A DNA stretch of 10,275 nt from Fimbriimonadales bacterium (GTDB lineage Bacteria; Armatimonadota; Fimbriimonadia; Fimbriimonadales; ATM1). The translations under genes were made by a program, and so were the position numbers. The DNA lies in assembly GCA_025922995.1 (NCBI GenBank), contig JAICGT010000019.1, positions 1 through 10,275 on the forward strand, given 5' to 3'. Below are positions 6,820 through 10,275 of the stretch, one piece after another. The first letter of the stretch is position 1; the number at the start of each line of letters is the position of its first letter. The notes under the pieces were generated by a model. It did not search any database. It was not told the origin of the DNA and saw nothing but the letters and a program-made list of their open reading frames with translations.

Positions 6820-7359
6820 ATGTTACTTGGAAGTCTTGGGGATGTTGCCCTTCAGGAGCCGCAGTTTGTAACGGATCGCCTGAAAGGCAGGGTGTTGGAG
6901 TTGAGCGTCGCCCACTCCTATAAGGTTCTCGGCACGAGCGAAATTCGGTACGGCATAAGTGCGGGAATGGAGTGGAACCGGCCGTCGAAACGACTCAGAA
7001 TCAAGGACACTATCCTGGCGCAAGAGGCAGTCCACCTACGCCTGTTTCGGAGCTTCGCCGGCGACGACGGTTTCACAGGAATTGTCGGTGGGATCGGGGC
7101 GCGCTGGACCGGCGCCCGGGGTGTGCTCAAGAACGGCTACCTGGAATTAGGCACCGGACTGTCGTTGACCGACGGCATATCCATCGACGTCAATTCGCAA
7201 CTCAACTTTGTGTCTTTCATCGGCGGCGGTATGTATTTCAGCGATGACCCGAGCGCAACTCGCGTCGGGATTAGATGGAGCCACGTTAGCAACGCAGGCG
7301 TCGATCCCCCGAATCGCGGGCTCAACCAGTTCGAGTTGGTCTTCGGCGTTCGCCTTTAG
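6820..7359 (+). CDS. PagL-like acyloxyacyl hydrolase family outer-membrane protein
   Basis: From the ATG at 6820 this is 179 residues, typical of PagL-type lipid A 3-O-deacylases, which are eight-stranded outer-membrane barrels. The diagnostic motif is near the C-terminus: RWSHVSNAG (152-160) carries the His155 and Ser157 expected for catalysis, followed by the loop DPPNRGLN (162-169) and a final strand FELVFGVRL. Earlier segments alternate polar and hydrophobic residues like barrel strands. The third catalytic residue of PagL, a Glu 14 residues after the His, is Asn169 here, so activity is uncertain. No signal peptide is visible from this ATG or from the in-frame GTG at 6766; the frame is closed upstream by TAA at 6733-6735. 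The N-terminus may therefore be truncated or mis-set. It overlaps the convergent gene by 4 nt at the stop codons. Confidence 0.7.
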   Translation: MLLGSLGDVALQEPQFVTDRLKGRVLELSVAHSYKVLGTSEIRYGISAGMEWNRPSKRLRIKDTILAQEAVHLRLFRSFAGDDGFTGIVGGIGARWTGARGVLKNGYLELGTGLSLTDGISIDVNSQLNFVSFIGGGMYFSDDPSATRVGIRWSHVSNAGVDPPNRGLNQFELVFGVRL

Positions 7360-9542
7360 TTCGTCCCGCCGTCACCGAACATGCCGAGCTTCTTCAACTT
7401 GGCCATTTCCTTCTCGACAGCAGCCTTCATGGCCGGCGGAAGGTTGTCCATTCCATAAGTGGACTTGTCGGTCGAAGGCGCGTCTGCGCTAATGCGCTCG
7501 GTTTGTTCGACGCTCGGCGCGACAACGAAGCGCAAGTTGAGGATCGTTCGCTCGCCCAGCTTCATCGGACCGAACTCGGGCATCTGGCCCGCAGCTTCGG
7601 GCATTTGCATGGCAAACGTAAACATGGCAACCATCGACGCGTCGAAGCCCATTTTGCTCAGGATGCCCTCGGCAGGCGTTAGGATCGGTTTCTTTTCGAG
7701 CAATCCCGCGACGACGCCCTGACTCGGCAAGCCGTTGGGCATCACTTCGGTCGGCTCGGTGCGATAGTCCATGCCCCGGTCCCCGCCGAACATGGCTCCG
7801 GCCATTCTCATGAATTCAGGAAGCTCGTCGGTCGGCTTCGAAGGGTCGATTACTTGAAGTGAGGTCTCGACTCCGTAAACAAGCTCTTCAACGTGCGCTC
7901 GCTGGGGCGGCGTCAACGTGCCGAATCCGATCTGCCCACCGGCGCGCAGCGTGTTGCGTTGCGACGGGTTCAGCGTTCCATAGAGCCGCAGAGCGCTCCA
8001 GCCACGGGCGCCCATCATCATGTCGGCGAAGATCGACGGCACAAACAAAGTGATGTAGGGCATGACGATCTCGGTTTTCATGGGAGATTCGTTCGCAAGC
8101 GCGTAGGCCGCGATCGCATCCATCGAAGGAGCGCCGTCAGTCGCTGCTTCAAGTAGGTTTTGCAACGCCTTTCGGTTTACGCGAAATCGCTTGGTAGTGT
8201 CCGGGTCGAACGGGCGCACCGTGAACCAGCCGTCTTTGGTCTCGATCGCAAGCGCCCTGTTGTTCTGCATGCGCTCTATGAACGCACCGACGGTCATGCC
8301 CTTGGCTACCATCAGATCGGACATTCCGGTGATGGCATCGGGGATGCCGGCTACAACGTTCAGCTTCCGGTCGGATGCAATGAACAGGAGCGAGTCGCTT
8401 GGAGCAAACGACAAAGGGTCATACAGCGTCGGCTTTTGTAGCTTCGACATCAGGCCTTCGCTGACTTTGGGCGCCCCCGCGCCGAACATCGCCGCCATAC
8501 CGTTCATGTCGAACAGCTTCATCATCTCCTGAGATTCGGCGGAGTACTCGATGGGCTTCGTCGTGTCGACTTTGGGTTGCTGCGGGTTCTCGTCGGGCAT
8601 GACCGCTTCGATGATCTCCGACATGCTCCCGGTGTCTTCCCCGAGGTCGACCGAACTGGATGCGCTGTAAATACGCTTGCCCTCGGCATCAAAAAGCGCG
8701 AGGTCGGCGGAGGCTCCGAACATGTTCATCAATCCGCCGCGCTTGATCACCAGGAGTACCTTTGCCGGTGGAGCCGTGATCGGCTTGTCGTCCGGATCCA
8801 TAAACCCGCCGAACAGCTGCCGCATTTGCTCCTCGCGAGCCTTCTCTTGCACGGTTCGCGGGTCTTCCTCGCGAATCTCCGCTTCTACTTTTGCCCGCGC
8901 TTCCGCTGCTCTGTTGTGCTCGGCGATCATCGGGACCAGGAGGTCGCTGATGTTAGGTAGCGGCAATTGAGTGCGGGTTGGTTTGCTCGAAAAAACGATA
9001 CGGGCGTCGCCAACGCCGACGACCCTCGAAGCGTCGATTCGCTGGAGAATCTTGAGTACCCATTTATCGGTGGATGCCCACGGGAAGTCCGGCATCTGAA
9101 ACTCCTCGGCTTCCTCACCCTCCATCATTTCAGCGGCTGCCTTTTCTTCTTCGGCGATGTCCTTCAGGCTGGTCTCGATATCTTTCTTGAACGCCACGAC
9201 CCTACGGTCGTGCGCTTCGCGAGAACGGCGGCGGAACAGCGAGTCGTCGTAGTTCAGGTACCGAATGCCGTCGCCCGACAGCTTCCATTCCCCCGAAACG
9301 ACATCGGCCAGCTGAGCCAGCAGCGACTCCAGCGGAACGTCTTTGACCGATACCAGGACGACTTCGTTGGCAATGGCGGGCGAGGCTGCGATCTTCGCGC
9401 CGGTCTGCTTGGCGATGGCGTCGACGATCGTCTCGATTCCAGCCGCTTTAGCTGAAAACGTGACCTTGGGGTTGGCATCTTGTGCCAATGCCGCCGTTAC
9501 AATTAGCCCGGCGGCCACTACGAGGGAGAGCCTAAATTTCAT
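7356..9542 (-). CDS. Exported Met-rich protein with N-terminal STN-like domain
   Basis: I do not recognise this 728-residue protein as a whole. A clear signal peptide (MKFRLSLVVAAGLIVTAALA) cleaves near residue 20, so it is exported. Residues about 27-96 (VTFSAKAAGIETIVDAIAKQTG, then SVKDVPLESLLAQLADVV) resemble the short STN domain at the N-terminus of secretins and TonB-dependent receptors, but no secretin or barrel domain follows. Charged helical, possibly coiled-coil, segments lie at about 107-147 and 205-243. The rest is mixed alpha/beta with no family I can name. It contains about 43 Met (roughly 6%) and I see no Cys. A short MFG[AGD] or LFGG motif recurs at 243, 274, 352, 584 and 721. 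The ATG at 9542 has GAGG 6 nt upstream. It follows the repeat-protein gene by 49 nt on the same strand and is probably co-transcribed. Confidence 0.8.
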   Translation of the reverse strand: MKFRLSLVVAAGLIVTAALAQDANPKVTFSAKAAGIETIVDAIAKQTGAKIAASPAIANEVVLVSVKDVPLESLLAQLADVVSGEWKLSGDGIRYLNYDDSLFRRRSREAHDRRVVAFKKDIETSLKDIAEEEKAAAEMMEGEEAEEFQMPDFPWASTDKWVLKILQRIDASRVVGVGDARIVFSSKPTRTQLPLPNISDLLVPMIAEHNRAAEARAKVEAEIREEDPRTVQEKAREEQMRQLFGGFMDPDDKPITAPPAKVLLVIKRGGLMNMFGASADLALFDAEGKRIYSASSSVDLGEDTGSMSEIIEAVMPDENPQQPKVDTTKPIEYSAESQEMMKLFDMNGMAAMFGAGAPKVSEGLMSKLQKPTLYDPLSFAPSDSLLFIASDRKLNVVAGIPDAITGMSDLMVAKGMTVGAFIERMQNNRALAIETKDGWFTVRPFDPDTTKRFRVNRKALQNLLEAATDGAPSMDAIAAYALANESPMKTEIVMPYITLFVPSIFADMMMGARGWSALRLYGTLNPSQRNTLRAGGQIGFGTLTPPQRAHVEELVYGVETSLQVIDPSKPTDELPEFMRMAGAMFGGDRGMDYRTEPTEVMPNGLPSQGVVAGLLEKKPILTPAEGILSKMGFDASMVAMFTFAMQMPEAAGQMPEFGPMKLGERTILNLRFVVAPSVEQTERISADAPSTDKSTYGMDNLPPAMKAAVEKEMAKLKKLGMFGDGGTN

Positions 9543-9548
9543 GATGTG

Positions 9549-9552
9549 CCTC
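9549..9552 (-). promoter_or_regulatory. Shine-Dalgarno GAGG for the STN-like protein gene
   Basis: GAGG on the minus strand lies 6 nt before the ATG at 9542. The 49-nt gap to the upstream gene also holds a TATCAT hexamer (9559-9564), too weak on its own to call a promoter, and a 6-bp stem (9577-9592) directly at the upstream stop codon. Confidence 0.45.
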
Positions 9553-9591
9553 GGTTAAATGATACTGCCTAGCCGTGGTCGCGGTTGCGAC

Positions 9592-10059
9592 CTAGTCGTC
9601 GGGGATCTTCATCGTAAGCTTGCCGTCAGCGTCGAAGAAGCTCACCAAGCTTTGGTCGTCAAAGTGTAACAAGCTCGCGCGCGGAGTACCGTTGGTATCG
9701 CATAGCGCAAGAGCGGAGCCCTCGCCCTCGGCGTTCAGCGTCACGCGAACCTTGCCAGCGATGTCATACATCTCCAACCGAGGGTTTTCATTCGTCGCGG
9801 CGAGTTTGATACGGTGTCGACCGTCGGCGTCGTTGAAGCTGATGCCGCCGCCCTGCTCATCGCCAAAGAGCAGCCCGACCGTCTTGCCGTTCTTGTCAAT
9901 TACTTCAATTCGCTCTGCTTTCAGGGTCTTGAAGCTGTTCGAGCCGCATCCGACTGCCAGCGCAAGCGCGACAGTCGCCGCAGCGATCATGGCGCTGACC
10001 CGAGCGGTTTTTTCCGCCCGAGCGAGGCGTGCCTCGAGAAGTTCGATCCGTTCGTTCAT
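9592..10059 (-). CDS. Small membrane-anchored protein of five 22-residue repeats
   Basis: This 155-residue protein starts at the ATG at 10059, where GGAGGT lies 5 nt upstream; an in-frame ATG at 10152 lacks this support. Residues 3-20 (ERIELLEARLARAEKTAR) form a short amphipathic, possibly coiled-coil helix, followed by a hydrophobic segment (about 21-37) ending AVGCGS. That could be a membrane anchor or an atypical lipobox with Cys38. The rest is five tandem repeats with Asp at 55, 77, 99, 121 and 143, exactly 22 residues apart. Each has the pattern of alternating hydrophobics, then D-x-x-G, then a second short strand. This suggests a beta-solenoid or roll outside the membrane. I cannot name the family. 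The downstream gene begins 49 nt later on the same strand, so an envelope-related pairing is plausible. Confidence 0.8.
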   Translation of the reverse strand: MNERIELLEARLARAEKTARVSAMIAAATVALALAVGCGSNSFKTLKAERIEVIDKNGKTVGLLFGDEQGGGISFNDADGRHRIKLAATNENPRLEMYDIAGKVRVTLNAEGEGSALALCDTNGTPRASLLHFDDQSLVSFFDADGKLTMKIPDD

Positions 10060-10064
10060 TTTCC

Positions 10065-10070
10065 ACCTCC
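10065..10070 (-). promoter_or_regulatory. Shine-Dalgarno GGAGGT deciding the start at 10059
   Basis: A perfect GGAGGT on the minus strand lies 5 nt before the ATG at 10059. The in-frame ATG at 10152 would put the hairpin stem (10130-10142) inside the coding region and add an Arg-rich, unstructured N-terminus, so it is rejected as the start. Confidence 0.75.
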
Positions 10071-10129
10071 GTTCCAGCCGTGGAATATCCCTATCTACGC
10101 CGGGCCGCACTGATCGAAGGCGGATATGC

Positions 10130-10160
10130 GAACGGCGATGCCACCAAGGCATCGCCGTTC
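10130..10160. terminator. Perfect 13-bp-stem hairpin between minus-strand genes
   Basis: GAACGGCGATGCC (10130-10142) pairs perfectly with GGCATCGCCGTTC (10148-10160) around a 5-nt loop. It lies 19 nt after the stop of the partial gene at the right edge, in the usual place for a terminator on the minus strand. No T-run follows on either strand, so it may act with Rho, as a hairpin-only terminator or as a 3'-end stabiliser. Confidence 0.6.
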
Positions 10161-10179
10161 TAGTCGCCGTCAGCGACGG

Positions 10180-10275
10180 CTAGGGTGTGTTGATCCAGAC
10201 CGCTTGATCCACACCGATGGACCACGGAAACGCCAGCACCGGCCCGGTCTGCGTGAAGCGGAAGCGAGCCCGGAC
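10180..10275 (-). CDS. C-terminal end of an unidentified protein (partial, runs off the window)
   Basis: The minus strand is open from the right edge to a TAG at 10180-10182, giving a 31-residue tail that includes RFRFTQTGPVLAFPWSIGVD and ends INTP. The alternating hydrophobic and aromatic pattern looks like the last strands of a beta-sandwich, as in many secreted proteins. A hairpin starts 19 nt beyond the stop. No start, domain or function can be assigned, and the fragment is short enough that it could be chance, though its codon use and the hairpin placement favour a real gene. Confidence 0.5.
   Translation of the reverse strand, partial: VRARFRFTQTGPVLAFPWSIGVDQAVWINTP

Noticed and set aside
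7356..9542. Secretin or type II/IV secretion component
   Set aside because: Only the short N-terminal STN-like domain is suggestive; no N1-type repeats or secretin C-domain can be seen.
9577..9592. 6-bp stem (GGTCGC/GCGACC) between the two right-hand genes as a terminator
   Set aside because: The stem is short, has no T-run and partly overlaps the stop codon; the genes are only 49 nt apart and probably share a transcript.
9592..9909. EF-hand or dockerin-type calcium loops suggested by DKNG, DADG and DTNG turns in the repeat protein
   Set aside because: The turns recur every 22 residues between beta-like strands, and the 12-residue loop with its terminal Glu/Asp and flanking helices is absent.
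9620..10183. A 187-codon plus-strand frame opposite the repeat protein
   Set aside because: Its Ser/Arg/Ala-rich translation is typical of an antisense shadow. The minus-strand gene has a perfect Shine-Dalgarno and a regular repeat.

Overview
The window looks like an ordinary chromosomal stretch from a diderm (two-membrane) environmental bacterium of moderately high GC (high fifties percent by eye). The mix of a DUF5107-like/TPR protein, an orphan GlmL/MutL-type ASKHA protein, a DinB-superfamily protein, a secreted galactose/glyoxal-oxidase-like enzyme and a PagL-like outer-membrane protein would fit Armatimonadota (Fimbriimonas-like). That assignment is inference from gene content, not proof. 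I see no tRNA, rRNA, CRISPR array, insertion sequence, prophage or defence locus.

Layout. Bases 1-2125 hold two plus-strand genes: a mutarotase-like/TPR protein (GTG start at 26) and a NarL/LuxR-type response regulator (ATG at 1469). Each start lies exactly 6 nt after a TAGAAT hexamer, with no usable Shine-Dalgarno, which suggests leaderless transcription. Bases 2128-4434 hold a minus-strand pair, a GlmL/MutL-family ATPase-fold protein followed by a DinB-like protein. Both use TTG starts with good Shine-Dalgarno sequences and are 3 nt apart, so they are probably co-transcribed. A perfect 24-bp palindrome (4461-4484) separates them from the upstream gene. That gene (6640-4529, minus) encodes a secreted copper-radical oxidase whose predicted active-site residues are all present. 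Across a 179-bp divergent intergenic region lies a PagL-like acyloxyacyl hydrolase (plus, ending 7359), whose stop overlaps the stop of the convergent gene at 7356. Bases 7356-10059 hold a minus-strand pair. One is a large exported protein with an N-terminal STN-like domain, Met-rich and Cys-free. The other, upstream of it, is a small membrane-anchored protein built from five exact 22-residue repeats. A perfect 13-bp-stem hairpin (10130-10160) separates these from the C-terminal end of another minus-strand gene that runs off the right edge.

How the genes relate. No single pathway links them. The exported oxidase, the PagL-like protein, the STN protein and the anchored repeat protein all point to the cell envelope, but nothing here shows that they act together. 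The response regulator has no adjacent kinase, and the GlmL/MutL-type protein has no adjacent B12-dependent mutase. Genes are tightly packed: two convergent pairs have abutting or overlapping stop codons, and the hairpins between genes lack U-tracts. I found no convincing undescribed multi-gene system. The most distinctive items are the 22-residue repeat protein, the intact bacterial copper-radical oxidase and the repeated TAGAAT-N6-start architecture.
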